64,000 bases of DNA. Source: Daedaleopsis sinensis (lineage: Eukaryota > Basidiomycota > Agaricomycetes > Polyporales > Polyporaceae). Location of the stretch: NCBI GenBank assembly GCA_033807695.1, contig CM066306.1:1054001-1118000 (forward strand), read 5' to 3'. How positions within the stretch are numbered: position 1 is the stretch's first letter; each line of letters begins with the position of its first letter. Below are positions 47,379-58,800 of the stretch, piece by piece. The notes beneath the pieces were generated by a model. The model saw only the letters and a program-made list of their open reading frames with translations. It was not told where the DNA came from and searched no databases. The position numbers and the translations under genes are program-made.

Positions 47379-48327
47379 GTTTAAGAGGAACAGAGAGCTT
47401 GGGGAAGGAGGAGAGCTAAGTAGGTTGTTCGTAGTGGAGGTATTACTCAAGGTTTAATGTTCAGACGCCCAAGGCTGGCCCTCTTATTGTCCGATCATGC
47501 CACGTAACTTCCTTATCCCCCCAAGCGCCGGGGCCCGAACATTGCGCGTGAACTTCAACTTATGCACGAGGCCTCCTCCTCCTTCTCCTCCTCCTTTGAG
47601 GTCACCCGCCTTCGCAGACACCCTCCTCATCGACGGTCTTGGCTGAACGCTCAAGTTAGTAGACCTGTAGCGAGTGAAGAGGCCAAATCTGCTCACTGCC
47701 CATATCCCCAGGACAACACCTGCTGTTCGTGCGATTAGCTATATGGTGCATGCACTCTGCTCCTCAAAGGACACGGCGAAGCTCTGTCTCGAGTCGCTTC
47801 ATCTTCATGGAGCTCTGGCGCCGCCATTCTCCCCGTGTCTCTAGAGGGGTCTCTAGAGGGCCTCGTCTCAGCAGATATTCTGCGCTTCCGCGGATCCCGG
47901 TTAGTGTCTACTACTCTCCTATCCATCTTTCGTACGTTTCTAAATCAGCACCATCATCCAGACACTGTGACCTGCACAGACGACGATCAGCTGAAGAACG
48001 AGCTGAAGAACGAGCCGACGCAGTCGCACTTCGGTAAGTTTATATATTATCCGGTCCCTTGCGCCCGCCGCCAATATCCATTTCAGTCGCCAACGTATCT
48101 CAAGCTCCCGTTCGCCCGCTCTTGAACGTCATCAGTCGCATACAACGTGCCCTCAATGCGTGAGCACTATCCTCAGCTGACTGCTCCGACACTCACCTAT
48201 CCAACAGGCGACCACCTCCAATTCTTGAACAATCTGAACAATGACTCCTCCTCCCCACGCGTGCACCATCAAGACTCTGAGGTCCCTTGGTGCACGCGAT
48301 CTCTGCGAACTGGTTGTTCGCTTAGAT
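46406..48327. repeat. 1.92-kb duplicated segment, copy 2
   Basis: Matches 10279-12200 in the same orientation with two visible substitutions. The left edge lies 192 bp after the stop of the 41.6-46.2 kb gene. Beyond the right edge this copy continues as an open frame of 60 codons (48241-48423, ending YFTAAK) that copy 1 lacks, so copy 2 may be closer to the ancestral arrangement. No flanking target duplication is visible. Confidence 0.95.
47750..48244 (+). CDS. Gene C: small basic protein (copy 2)
   Basis: Same four-exon structure as copy 1 (47750-47899, 47949-48033, 48087-48159, 48208-48244). The one visible change in this region, near 48056, is inside an intron, so the predicted 114-aa product is the same. 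It is divergent from gene B copy 2. The overlapping frame with an ATG at 48241 (MTPPPHACTIKTL) runs on past the repeat edge to 48423. Confidence 0.6.
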
Positions 48328-48429
48328 ATCGCCTTCCGATTCTGCCAGTTCTGGCGTATTTACCCAAGTGTTACCTTTATCGTCCCTCGACTCTGGCGCA
48401 TCTACTTTACGGCCGCCAAGTGACCGACC

Positions 48430-49550
48430 ATTAATTAAGCGCTCACTGCTTGATCGCTCACTGCTTGAGTCATCGAGTCGTGCTAGTCTCGGTCCCTAGT
48501 AATGTATCTTTGGTTTTTTTCTTCTGTATCGGATTGCTCTTCGCCTCTCACAGATCTTCCGTTTCCTTGTGTCATGGGTTGCCGTCGACGTGAGATATAC
48601 TTCACAGTTACAACAGCGATTATACACGTCTTGCATGACCATGTGAGCCTCTCCTACTGGATCATGATCCCGCCTCACTGATTCGTATCGTACGTCATGG
48701 GACATAGCGTCGATGACCCCCCCGCAGGGCCTGGCCAAAGAGAACACTGCCCAGCGCCCTTCTGACGCTGAGAGACGGTGATGCAGGAAATTTCCGAAGA
48801 GATCGCGTAGCGGCTTACAGGCCGACGTTGGGTCACTATACACGCGAGCTGCGAACAAGCTCCTGCATGACCAGGAAGGTCACTATGCATGACCCTGTGA
48901 ACCTTTTCGATCCGCATGAAGTCTTCGTAACGAAAGCGCTCGCGAGGGAGAATAGCAAAACTATGACTATGTCAATAGCACGAAGGCAGGACAAGATAGG
49001 CTCTGCTCTAGTCCACCTTTCTGCGTGTCTACGCTGAGAAGTATCGCGTTAGAATGCTCCGTTACTGATTTCTCGCTTGAACAGACTCTTTAGGCGCCTG
49101 CTTGACGGAAGGGCGCGGGCCGCGAGACCGGTGCTTCGGGCCGAGGTCAGTGCTCGTTGCGTGCGCGCGCGCGGGTGAGTCCGTGGAGACCAAGAAGTTG
49201 AATACAACACAGTCCATACGCCAAAAGCGAGAGCCAGTTTGCACTACGCGTGCTAGACATGCAGGGATGATGTCAGAAGAAGACGAGCTATGAATCGAAT
49301 AGGGCAAGGGAAGACCGCGGGACGTGATCTCGAGACTCGGTGGAAGTTCAATCGCGGCATGATACTTCGCATACGGATGAGCAAGCGTCAGGCAGAGTTA
49401 ACACTTCAGGGATCCCGGTCGCTAAACCCTGCAGGGATCACAATTTCTCGAAAATCCCTACAAACACGAGCCTCTATTCCGTTTTGCCCTCTTACACTCT
49501 ACCCTCTACTCTCTCAATCTACTCCTCTCCCGCGCCATAGCTCCTCAGAC
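48430..49550. other. Stretch without a supported gene
   Basis: Only short frames. A small tandem duplication of GCTCACTGCTTGA lies near 48441-48470. From 49480 to 49557 the plus strand is a CT-rich tract that looks like the promoter or 5' leader of the GIY-YIG gene. Confidence 0.4.
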
Positions 49551-49557
49551 CCTCGCC

Positions 49558-50455
49558 ATGACGCGCTGCAGCGGCACCACGCAGCAAGATCGTCGTTGTA
49601 GACGTCGCGTCTCCACTCAAGATGACCTACTGTATCCGAGAGGGCGGGGATTACCGCGCTACTGCCACACTCACACGACGGTCAGCCTCCGAAGCAAGCA
49701 TTTCCGAGCACCGCGATACGGTCACATCTACGTGCCATTCTCGGGTACGTGGCCGTAGGCTGAGCGTACGGCTTTACTCACGTCGTCGTAAAATTTGTTG
49801 ACGAGGACTTGGAGCCTCTGACGCAAATCCTCCTGCGCGAGGAGATGCTTAAGAAGAGCCTAAAGGGGGCGCCCGGGTACATTTACGCATATGAAGTGAT
49901 AGGTACGTCGTTGCACTCATTTCACGGGTCGGTGCTAGAGACTTCGTAGACGACAAGGACCGTGACGTCCTCAAAGTCAAGATCGGTCGCGCAGAGAAGA
50001 TAACGCGACGTATCACTCAGTGGTGGGGTCGCTGCCCGAATACCGAGCCGCATTTGCTCGGGATCTGGCCCCGTTCGCCCAACGACACATTCGATACCGC
50101 ACACATCGCCATCAGCAAGCCTCCGGTATGGCATCTAGACAAATTCGAACGCCTCGTGCATCTCGAATTGACCGACCGCGCTGCAAACGCGCCGTATTTG
50201 AAGGCGAACGGCTTTGCTGCGTTGAACGGCCGACGCGGCTCTCGGAACGGAACTGCCGCTGTACGCACACGTTGTAGAAACTGTAGGCGGTATGTTCCTA
50301 CTCGCGAGTAGAATGTTACTAACTTATACTACACTGCAGGCAACACCGTCCATCAAGAAATATTCGCATTCAGACGTGTTGAAGGTGAACACCGAGGACG
50401 AGAATGGGAAATAATTGTCCGTCCGGTCATCGAGAAGTTGGGGGCGGTACGTTAG
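49558..50455 (+). CDS. T5orf172 (DUF1766) GIY-YIG-like domain protein
   Basis: The first exon starts MTRCSGTTQQDRRCRRRV, a Cys-rich segment (CxGTTQxxRxCxRRV...YCHxH) that precedes the domain in related fungal proteins. The domain reads KFVDEDLEPLTQILLREEM, then PGYIYAYEVI, joined over a short intron (about 49903-49949) to DDKDRDVLKVKIGRAEKI, TRRITQWWGRCP, LLGIWP, WHLDKFERLVHLEL, then RNC joined to NTVHQEIFAFRRV and REWEIIVRPVIEK. The match to the DUF1766/T5orf172 pattern is strong. The exact first intron (about 49745-49795) is unsettled. After GA the sequence reads either VR-stop at 50453 or a GTACGT donor, so the 3' end is uncertain. GIY-YIG folds are usually nuclease domains; activity here is unproven. 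A deleted copy lies at 3.5-4.2 kb. Confidence 0.75.
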
Positions 50456-50459
50456 TACA

Positions 50460-50980
50460 TACTTATAATACGGACGACTCAGCAGTGGCGTCCACCTACA
50501 TGGAGCTGCAGCTCTAACTTTGTTGACCTTAGCAGCGAAGCGCTCGGCTCATCGGACACTGCTACTCATGGCCGTTGAGACAAAAAATTTGTCGAACCTT
50601 CCCGTCTCCACTGCCCTCAGGAAGAAGGCGCAGGTCCGATACTTCTCTTCCCCTGGCTTTCCGACACCCGTCCCGCTCATGTCTCTCGCGATCCCGCCGC
50701 CTAGATGACAATGGGCGTATGTCCGAAGTATCTGCGTCACCGGCCGTATATTCACGGTATGCGTTCTTACATATCTACAGGTGACTGAGATGACTTTTAA
50801 CTGAGATGGTTCTGCAGAACGCACACGATCGCCAGACACATTTCCTCATCTCCTCTAGTAGTAGAAGGTCGGCATCCTCACCATTCATGGTCATAGCATA
50901 GATCTCATAAACATGAATGCGCGTCACTTCTAATCAGCCTCGAGGCGAATTCATGCACAAAGCACGGGGTCCGAGGAATC
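50460..50980. other. 3' flank of the GIY-YIG gene shared with its relic
   Basis: Sequence from 50460 to about 50720 still matches the minus strand of 3.5-3.75 kb (for example the block coding for GFPTPVPLM in both). It was therefore part of the duplicated unit, perhaps a last exon or 3' UTR. Nothing else is seen. Confidence 0.5.
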
Positions 50981-50982
50981 GG

Positions 50983-50989
50983 TATAAAT
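50983..50989 (+). promoter_or_regulatory. TATA box of the 51-kb gene
   Basis: TATAAAT, about 83 bp upstream of the ATG at 51066, followed by a pyrimidine-rich leader. This is a typical spacing for a fungal promoter. Confidence 0.55.
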
Positions 50990-51065
50990 TCCGAGGTGCG
51001 TGTCACGCCACTTCGTCTTTTCTTCCACTACATCCACATAAGCTGTTATCACTTCTAAACCTACG

Positions 51066-52353
51066 ATGTCTACTCGCTACTACATCGTAGCCACAGAGGC
51101 CTGTCCTATCCTCAACGAAGAGCGCGAGCGCATGGATCTGGTTCTCTACCAGTTGGAGTCCGATGTGCGCAAGTGAGTGGCACATTCGAGTTCATTACAG
51201 TTCATTGTTTGTCACTGACTTGATTACTGCGACCTCCAGTGTATTACGGCCAGCTGGCTTTCCTGTGAACAGGCCCGGGTCTTGGCGCGCCTCGACCCTC
51301 GACGTTTTCACCAAGCTGAACCGAAAGTACCGTCGTTTGGCTAGAATGGACATCCTGGCCGCAGGCTTGAACATGTCTTTCATGAGTCCGGTAGAGGATG
51401 TGGTCAATGGGGTGGATGGACATACACGTTCTTACGATGAGATCATGGGTCTCTTCGACAAGGTATGCCGCACCCAGCCTCTTGTCGTTCGCTGCGTGAC
51501 CGTCGCTATTCCAACAGTTCCAGGGGTTGTACAGAGGCAACCTAGTCAGACTCACATATCTCGAGCGAGTTTCGTTCGGTGGGGTGCTTGGCACTTTCGA
51601 AGATGGTGTGGTGTCCTACAAGCAGTTCTTGGACGACAGCCACCAGCAACTTACTATTCACGAGCCGTACTTTAAAATGATGGGCCAATCGGGGGTACGT
51701 CCATAATCTCGGTATTCGGATTCCGGCGTTTCTACTGACAACTACCCGACAGTGGGCTCTGAAGTATCACCTTCTCCCCCTCAAGAAAGCTGCCTCGTCG
51801 ACGCAGGCAGTGCTTGACATGCTACCGAGTGTCTCCGATCTGCGTACGATGCAAAAGGACCGCGACGCTCTCGGAAAGCGCGCTGCGACACTTTATGCCG
51901 ATCTCACCCGCACTCTCCTTGACTGCGGTTACATGCGGCGCGCCGATTTCAACTCCAAGTCTCAGGAGTATGCAAGCATAACCGCAGCTCTCAAAGAACA
52001 GGTTGGGCATCAGAATGCTGCCCTCATCAAGCTCCAGGTCAGTCGGTTTCGCATCCCACAGCGCGCACATCGTAACATTTTCGCTAGGGGTACATTTCTC
52101 TCGCGAAGTCCACGCCGTCGGTACTGCCAGGTCTCGAACCCAACGCCCACGTGTCCGTTGAATGCCTTCGGACTGCCCACATCAAGTTCGAGCAACTCAC
52201 TGAAGCCGTAGAGAACATGGACGAAGTGAGTAGAGTTTGCTCTTGCTCATTTACCCCTCTAACAATCTCTAGATTGCGGCCCCGCTCCGTACAGGACTTA
52301 TACGCAACATCGACGCTCTGGAACAAAGGTTGGCTGTGGTATATGTTGCATGA
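51066..52353 (+). CDS. Intact helical protein of unknown function
   Basis: Six exons join without a break: 51066-51172, 51240-51462, about 51519-51693, about 51754-52036, about 52088-52225 and about 52274-52353, giving roughly 335 aa. The product starts MSTRYYIVATEACPILN. It contains KLNRKYRRLARMDILAAGL, FFDKFQG-like LFDKFQGLYRG, HEPYFKMMGQSGWALKY, and long helical stretches (LRTMQKDRDALGKRAATLY, KEQVGHQNAALIKLQ), ending LRNIDALEQ-like IRNIDALEQRLAVVYVA. There is no signal peptide and no membrane helix. The regular introns, TATA box and unbroken frame argue for a working gene. I do not recognise the family. Confidence 0.75.
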
Positions 52354-52699
52354 GGAAATGCGGGAGTGCACCCGGGCGTTGTTTCTTGACGATGTTGTGT
52401 TGAATGGTCATTGGTCCCCTTCATCTCCTATCGGCCTGTCTTCCGCGTATGCCGACAGAGTGATAAAACTGCTCCCTAGGCGGCGCACCGTCCAGTAAAG
52501 GCCTGCCTGCGGGCGCTATTCCACTAATCTTTGCTTCGCAAAGTTTCATACGTAGATGCTTGGCATCTATGCCACGCCCATGGGCTCGTTGATGGTATAG
52601 TGTGAGTCAGTCGAACTTGTCTCGAGTGGTGAGCAAGGCCTGACATGGTTTTGAGAGAATTCGGGGTTCAATTTTCATCGACGTTCTGGAGTAAGTGTT

Positions 52700-53060
52700 G
52701 TCATTCTCATACGCTATACATAAGTAACTGACATGGAGATGCCCGCAGAACTGATAATGATAATGTAAGTAGTCTGTTATACGGATTCGAGGTGGACCTC
52801 GAATCTACTTGGACTACGCTGAGGCAACAACGCAAAGATGGCTCGCGAACCGCGAACGCACAGTTGTCCGTGAAGTGGGCTGGTGAGTACCATTGACTCA
52901 TGATCACGGAGCCTATTAGATGTGACTGACGGAGATGTGCCGTAGGGGCGTGGAGCAGTTACATACCAGTTCAGGCTTCGGAGAGCGAGCCCGCGCGAAG
53001 TCATGACCAGCGCGAACGACAGCGGGCGAGTGGCCGCAGGCGACGCCGTCTTCGTCAGGT
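52700..53060 (+). CDS. Possible short exons of an unidentified gene
   Basis: Two frames could splice: one near 52784-52872 reading GFEVDLESTWTTLRQQRKDG, and one near 52947-53058 reading GAWSSYIPVQASESEPARS. A GT-AG intron lies between them. A small exon with MPAELIMI at about 52740-52765 may precede them. The evidence is weak, since no motif is recognised and no convincing end is found. Confidence 0.25.
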
Positions 53061-53099
53061 ACTCACCTTGAAGGTTCATCAATGAAAGCACACTCGGAC

Positions 53100-56000
53100 G
53101 CGGACGATACTACCCTCGTCCCGCACTGCCATTTGCGAACGCGAACGAGGACCGCGAGGACGAGGGCGACACTGAAGTCCCGACCAGCGTCAACGACCGG
53201 CGAGCGCTTCATAGGCGTTCTAGATGCGTGGGCGTCAAACCTCTCGAGTGCCCTCTACCGTATCCTCCTCCGAGATCCGCGCTCGGACTGTCATCACCCT
53301 CCTCAAAATACCTCACTGCCGGCTACTACTATCTCTCATCTCTCACCGACTCCCGATCATTCGCCATACGAACGACGTCACTCGAACAACAGTAACGCTG
53401 TGCAATTCAGACCACGGAATCCAGGTCGTTACACGCGACGAGGGATAGGGACATACGGATTGGGGAGGCATGCACGCACAAGCCTTTGCAGTAAGCTACG
53501 TATTGCGAGCGGTGTGACTAAAAGGCTCACAAGTGCAGGTGTGGGCCACGATGTTTCGTTGGGACGGCAGGCGACGCGGCTCAATCAGGGCACGACGTTT
53601 TGTGAAGGCGAGTACTAATTCAGCCGATGGGTCTGATCTCTGATATTTCAAGCAGGCCATGAGAGACGCAGGCTTCGCCGTCGTTCGTCTGTCCCAACAT
53701 GCCATGCAATTTGTGCCGCCGCCCTACCTAGGACATGTCTCTCTCGTATGGATCCTAGTACGTCACACCAGAGCGCAGTGCTCCGGCTTGAGGCTGATCA
53801 ATGCGTATGTTTCATTGGCAAGCCGGAGAATGGGAAGATCGGTGTGGGAGAAGTGACAAGGTATATTATATACTCGTCATAGACCTGGATTGAATGCACT
53901 AACGTAGATCAAGCTTGGCGGAGTCATTGATCACACTCTATGACATGGACCTTAAGATGGCGCTTCAAGCAGGGTACTGAGCAAGGCAGGGGAAAGCAGG
54001 CAGACAACGAAGTAGGTTTGAGGGGAGAATGCTTGGAAACAAAGTTTGTGGTCTTCTTGTCATGACACAACGTCCTTGCGATACATATTGCGATTGAAAG
54101 TTAATGATTAGGCGAGCAACGACCCCGAGAAACGACCCCGAGAAACGACCCCGCAAGCAGAGGGTTTGATCCGGACTTAATGTCATTATGATTGTGTACG
54201 GTGACTGGTCGAGTCGGTGCCGCTGAGTACTCACCGTCTACACGGAATTCGCGGTATCTCAGCAACGACGGCAGCTAAGTATCGGCTTTAAACAAGCTGC
54301 GTTTGGAGGCGACGCGCATGTAGATCCCGGCCCAATCGCTAAAAGCCGTCGCCTGCGTCTGCATTTGCCCCATCCCAAGTGCCGAATCTCTGCCTTACAG
54401 GTGAGAAAATCAGCCACATCTCCCTCGTTTCCCGACCGCTTGCGTGCTAACACCGCTCCCCAGCACGCATCGAACGTTTCCCGACCGCCGTGGCCGTCTC
54501 GCCGTGATCCAAGCCAGTCGAGAAATCCGCATTTCTTACGATTCTATTGCAGTCTCCACGGATTCCGCCATATCTCTGCATCCGCGGCAGCTGCCGCCAT
54601 CGAACAAGCTGCGCCCGAAAGCGACGCGCAGGCACATCCCAGCCCTGTCGGTTTGGGCCGTCACCTCGGCCGTCTCAAATTCGTCGTTTCGTCGTCGCCG
54701 ACAATCGCTCAAAGGTGCGTGGCCAGCCCTGACAGCTCCCGTGCTCTGTCCGCTTGACTCCCGTCGATCCAAGGGGCCCGCACGACCGCGTCCACTCGGC
54801 GTAGAGGCTCCTAGGACTGGGCGCGCTACGCAACCGACGACGGAATCACTCGTCACGTAGAGTAGACCAAACTCGGCAAATGGCGCACATCAACGGTACG
54901 CAGATTGTAACAGTATTGCTCTGAACGACGGAAAGTACATGCTGACGTATGTACCGTGCTATAGTATCCGCCTCGCGACGGCGGCAATGACATGCGCCGG
55001 CCATCGAACCCGCGCCTCTCGCGATGCGACAAATCGATTCGAAGGAACCGACTGGACGAAACAACCTCAAGCAGGTAGTAACCGCGGCCGGGGGCACTTG
55101 TCGTCGGGACCCGCGCGGTCCCTTACCGTGCGTGGCGCAATTCGCCTCTCCCGACGGCCATGTCAGAACTCGGACATCGCAACTCTCAACGGCGCGGGGT
55201 ACTAAGTAGGTACAGCCGGGCATCGTCTTGTCTCACGCGTCGGAACCGCACGCACGCACGCACTCACACGCACACTCACTCACGCGCTGCACTACCCTAA
55301 AGGTCGCGAACGCCGCCCCGAGACGCCCGGAGCTTGACACCTCGAGCACGCCGTCCACACTGACCGCCGCCTCGCGTGCCTATCCCTTTGCCGTTCTTCG
55401 AGCGCGATGCACGACGGAGTGAGGCGGGCGCAGTCCCCACTGGTACCATCGGCTGGCTTTTTCAACCCTGCACACCGGACTGACACGGGAAGGCGACCAG
55501 ATGTCGACGCTGTGGAGAGCTCGCGTCAGCCCGCGACCGGACCGTGATGGAGCACACGTACCGTCGGCCAGAGGGGGAAGGGACGGTGACGAGCGGTACC
55601 GTCTCGTCTCCTCGCTTCTCGGGCCTGCAGCCTTCTGCTAGCAGGTAAGCGTCGACTTAGCAGGTCTCGCACGACGGACGGTACTGAACATACTCACTTC
55701 AAACATACGGCGCAGGAGTCGCCACTCGCGTCGGGCCTTGCATACGCGAACAGCCTGGGGACGTCGCGTCAAACAGGCACATCGCACGGGCTAATGACGA
55801 GCTAGATACGTACCGTCGCATCGCTGAGAATGCAGAGTACAGCCGCCCTGCGAAGAACTCGCGTCAATGACCCGGGGACAAACGGGGGTGATAGCTTACT
55901 GCTATTCTTACAAGTTGACAGACAAGGACTCGGAGAGAATAGCATCAGGTCGATCTCCACGACCGCAAATGCACGGCAACGTCGACTTACTCGTCGACAA

Positions 56001-56390
56001 CGCGGACACGGAGGGCTTCGCACGCACAGCGTCATTCCGTCCACGATCTGTGACCGCGCGCCGCACGCGTTCGTTGATGCTGGGGTCTCCAACAGTCTCC
56101 AACCCGCCGGCCCGGAAAAGGCGCGTTGGCCGGACAGAACCACGCTGGTACCACGTCGACATGCTCGTCGCTTCATCCCATCGTTGACACTGTCGCTCTC
56201 GGGGCGTTGCCTGCCGCCCTACGCAAGAGGATCCCTCCGCCGGGCACTTGGAGCTCGGGTTCGAAGAACGTTGCGACTAGACATGTCTGTGTTCGACGCC
56301 TGGCGTGCCCCAGGAGAGGCTGAAAAGACGGGAGACGAGAGGACGGGGGCGACAAAAACCCCCCAACCAATGACCCCACATCCGGCGCGC
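53100..56390. other. Long GC-rich stretch without a supported gene
   Basis: Both strands have many overlapping open frames because of GC content, but none shows a motif or splice logic. Features seen: three direct copies of a CGACCCCGAGAAA-type unit near 54119-54151; a CACG/CACT-rich run at 55249-55286; and partial similarity between 54290-54360 and 54600-54670. Confidence 0.35.
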
Positions 56391-56394
56391 CTCC

Positions 56395-57126
56395 ACTTAC
56401 GACCTCCACGCCTTCTATGATCTCCCTCCCGTCGCTTGCTGCTATCACCTCGATTCCATTCACCACGCCAAGGCTGGACGCGAGACCTGGGCGCTGCTCT
56501 CCAGGCCATATGACACGGAACTTTGAAGAGTCCATGAGGCATCCTCTCAGATCGCCAACTCCTCCAAGATCGGTATCTCCGCGCCCGTCTCTTCCTTCCA
56601 ATCACGCCCTCTAAGCACATTCGCCATCACCACACAGCTACTTCCTCCTCACTCGATACAATCCTCCTACACCAACCTGTTCCTACACCAACCTGTTCGC
56701 TCTCCTCTACCTCAAGCTCTACTCCGCACAGATCCCCTTCAACCGCGGTCCCACTCGGATCTTCTTGAGCACCATGCGGGGGTTTTCGATCGCTGAGGAG
56801 GACGCGCGTCGTGAGAAGGTTACAGAAGAGCATGGAGTCATCGACGATGAGGATTGCGAGGAGGGCTACACCGTATTGTCTATCGTGCGCCCTCATCCAC
56901 TTTCATGCGAATCATCCTAAACCTCCCATGATCCCTCTTCCTGCCTAGAAGAACATTGATAGCTTCAAAACCCGCGACTTCCTCCGGAACGCGAAGCTCG
57001 TCGGCGAAGAGTTCACCAACTCGAAGCGCTCGCCTCAAGCAGGGTATACCGCCCGTGCTGCGACTGTCGTAGCACCGTTGGTCAACGTTCCTAGCAGCAC
57101 TCTTGTGCTTTTCAGTGTGCAAAGAT
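56395..57126 (+). pseudogene. Broken gene fragment with 16-bp frameshifting duplication
   Basis: Coding-like runs line up on the plus strand: YDLHAFYDLPPVACCYHLDS with HHAKAGRETWALLSRPYD (about 56400-56518), QIANSSKIGISAPVSSFQ with LLPPHSIQSSYTNLF (about 56550-56684), FALLYLKLYSAQIPFNRG with TRIFLSTMRGFSIAEEDARR and YTVLSI (about 56697-56884), then across a GT-AG intron KNIDSFKTRDFLRNAKLV to a stop at 57124-57126. A tandem 16-bp duplication at 56668-56699 shifts the frame in the middle, so the gene is broken. I do not recognise the family. Confidence 0.45.
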
Positions 57127-57129
57127 GAC

Positions 57130-57630
57130 GCTCAATGTGTCCGCAGGAATCTCATTCGCCGTAGTACCGCGAGCACCGTGAAGAGGTCCGCGGGACAGGA
57201 ATCGTGCGCAGTCGTGGCTGGCTTGCTCTCTACCTTATAACTTACTGTCGCTGACATCTGTGCGGCGCTACCAATACAGTTGCCTGCTGTACCTAACATC
57301 GCTCTACCCCTCCCCGACCGTATCTCTGGGGGCTAAGTTGTTAGATTACACTGGACTATAGTTCTTAGTTGTATTCTCTTGTACTTAGCATAGGCAGACA
57401 ACTCGTTTCGTAGATTCCCCTCGGAGGTTTGTGGCTTATCTGTGGCTATTTGAATTCACTTCTTGCGTCAGACATCTGGAGTACAAGAGAAAAAGTGGCG
57501 ATAGTTAGCCACATATGGCAATACAGATCACGTGATCACCGAGAAAATCTGTAAATTGTAGTAAAATCACCTATCTTGCACACCTTTGCACCGGTCAAAA
57601 ATGTCCTGTTTGAAATTTGTCCTTGCAGAC
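57130..57630. other. Stretch without a gene
   Basis: Turns from GC-rich to AT-rich. No supported feature. Leads into the long tandem repeat. Confidence 0.4.
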
Positions 57631-57631
57631 A

Positions 57632-58435
57632 GCAATCTGAACACTGCAGACAAGTAGATACTAGACATTCTGAACAATATGAAGCTCGAGCACAGTGAAC
57701 TATATGAACATTGGTAGATCTTGAGCAATGTGAACACCGCACACAAGTAGATACTAGACATTCTGAACGATCTGAACATCGGTGGGTTCGAACACAGTGA
57801 ACATCAAGCGGTGCAAGCTCTCGTTGAACAAACATAAAACTCGAACACGGCAGTGAACCAAGTAGTACAAACATGAAGCTCAAACATGGTGAACTATATG
57901 AACATGGGTAGATCTTGAGCAATCTGAACACCGCACACAAGTAGATACTAGACATTCTGAGCAATCTGAACATCGGTGGGTTCGAACACAGTGAACATCA
58001 AGCGGTGCACACCATCAAGCGGTGCAAGCGCAATCTGAACACTGCAGACAAGTAGATACTAGACATTCTGAACAATATGAAGCTCGAGCACAGTGAACTA
58101 TATGAACATTGGTAGATCTTGAGCAATGTGAACACCGCACACAAGTAGATACCAGACATTCTGAACGATCTGAACATCGGTGGGTTCGAACACAGTCACG
58201 GTGAACATCAAGGGGTGCAAGCTCTCGTTGAACAAACATAAAACTCGAACACGGTGAACCAAGTAGTACAAACATGAAGCTCAAACATGGTGAACTATAT
58301 GAACATGGGTAGATCTTGAGCAATCTGAACACCGCACACAAGTAGATACTAGACATTCTGAACGATCTGAACATCGGTGGGTTCGAACACAGTGAACGTC
58401 AAGCGGTGCACACCATCAAGCAGTGCAAGCTCTTG
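57632..58435. repeat. Higher-order tandem repeat, two 398-bp units
   Basis: Unit 1 is 57632-58029 and unit 2 starts at 58030 with the same GCAATCTGAACACTGCAG. The units are nearly identical except for small insertions (for example CACGG near 58197). Each unit is itself built of two diverged halves with the phrases AGTAGATACTAGACATTC, ATCGGTGGGTTCGAACACAG and AACATCAAGCGGTGCA. Short GAAC/TGAAC periods run throughout. Minus-strand frames across it are artefacts of the repeat. Just after it, 58482-58497 carries the reverse complement of the AGACATTCTGAAC phrase. Confidence 0.9.
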
Positions 58436-58534
58436 AAAAATACGAACAGGAAGTTTGAACATGGTGAACTAAATGAACATCAGTGTTCAGAATGTCTAGT
58501 TGCCCATAAACTTCACATGCAGGCATTCATCAGA

Positions 58535-58800
58535 TCTTACTACTACTACTACTTAGTACGAGTCCTCTGTCACGGTGTGTGCATAATCACCCATGTCACG
58601 GTGTGTGCATAATCACCCAGGTTTTAGTTAGTTACAAGTACTACAACTGCTATTACTACTACTATAATCTACTACTAAGTGGGTACTAGTACTACCAGCT
58701 ACCACCAGTGCCACTACTAACAACTACTATAGCCTACTTCTAACAGTAGTGGTTCACCTCTTGTAGTAGTAGCTAGTTGTAGATTAAGTAGTAGTAGTAG
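58535..58800. repeat. ACT/AGT trinucleotide-rich tract with 27-bp duplication
   Basis: Runs of TAC/ACT and AGT triplets occur at 58537-58555 and 58640-58800. Between them a unit GTCACGGTGTGTGCATAATC plus ACCCA is repeated twice in tandem (about 58569-58620). Confidence 0.8.

Noticed and set aside
57536..58374. Minus-strand frames with repeated SSIYLCAVF-like segments
   Set aside because: They arise only from translation of the tandem repeat, with no splice or start context and no variation typical of coding repeats.
57784..58390. Repeated GGTTCGAAC motifs suggesting tRNA-derived sequence
   Set aside because: They belong to the 398-bp tandem repeat, and no cloverleaf can be drawn.
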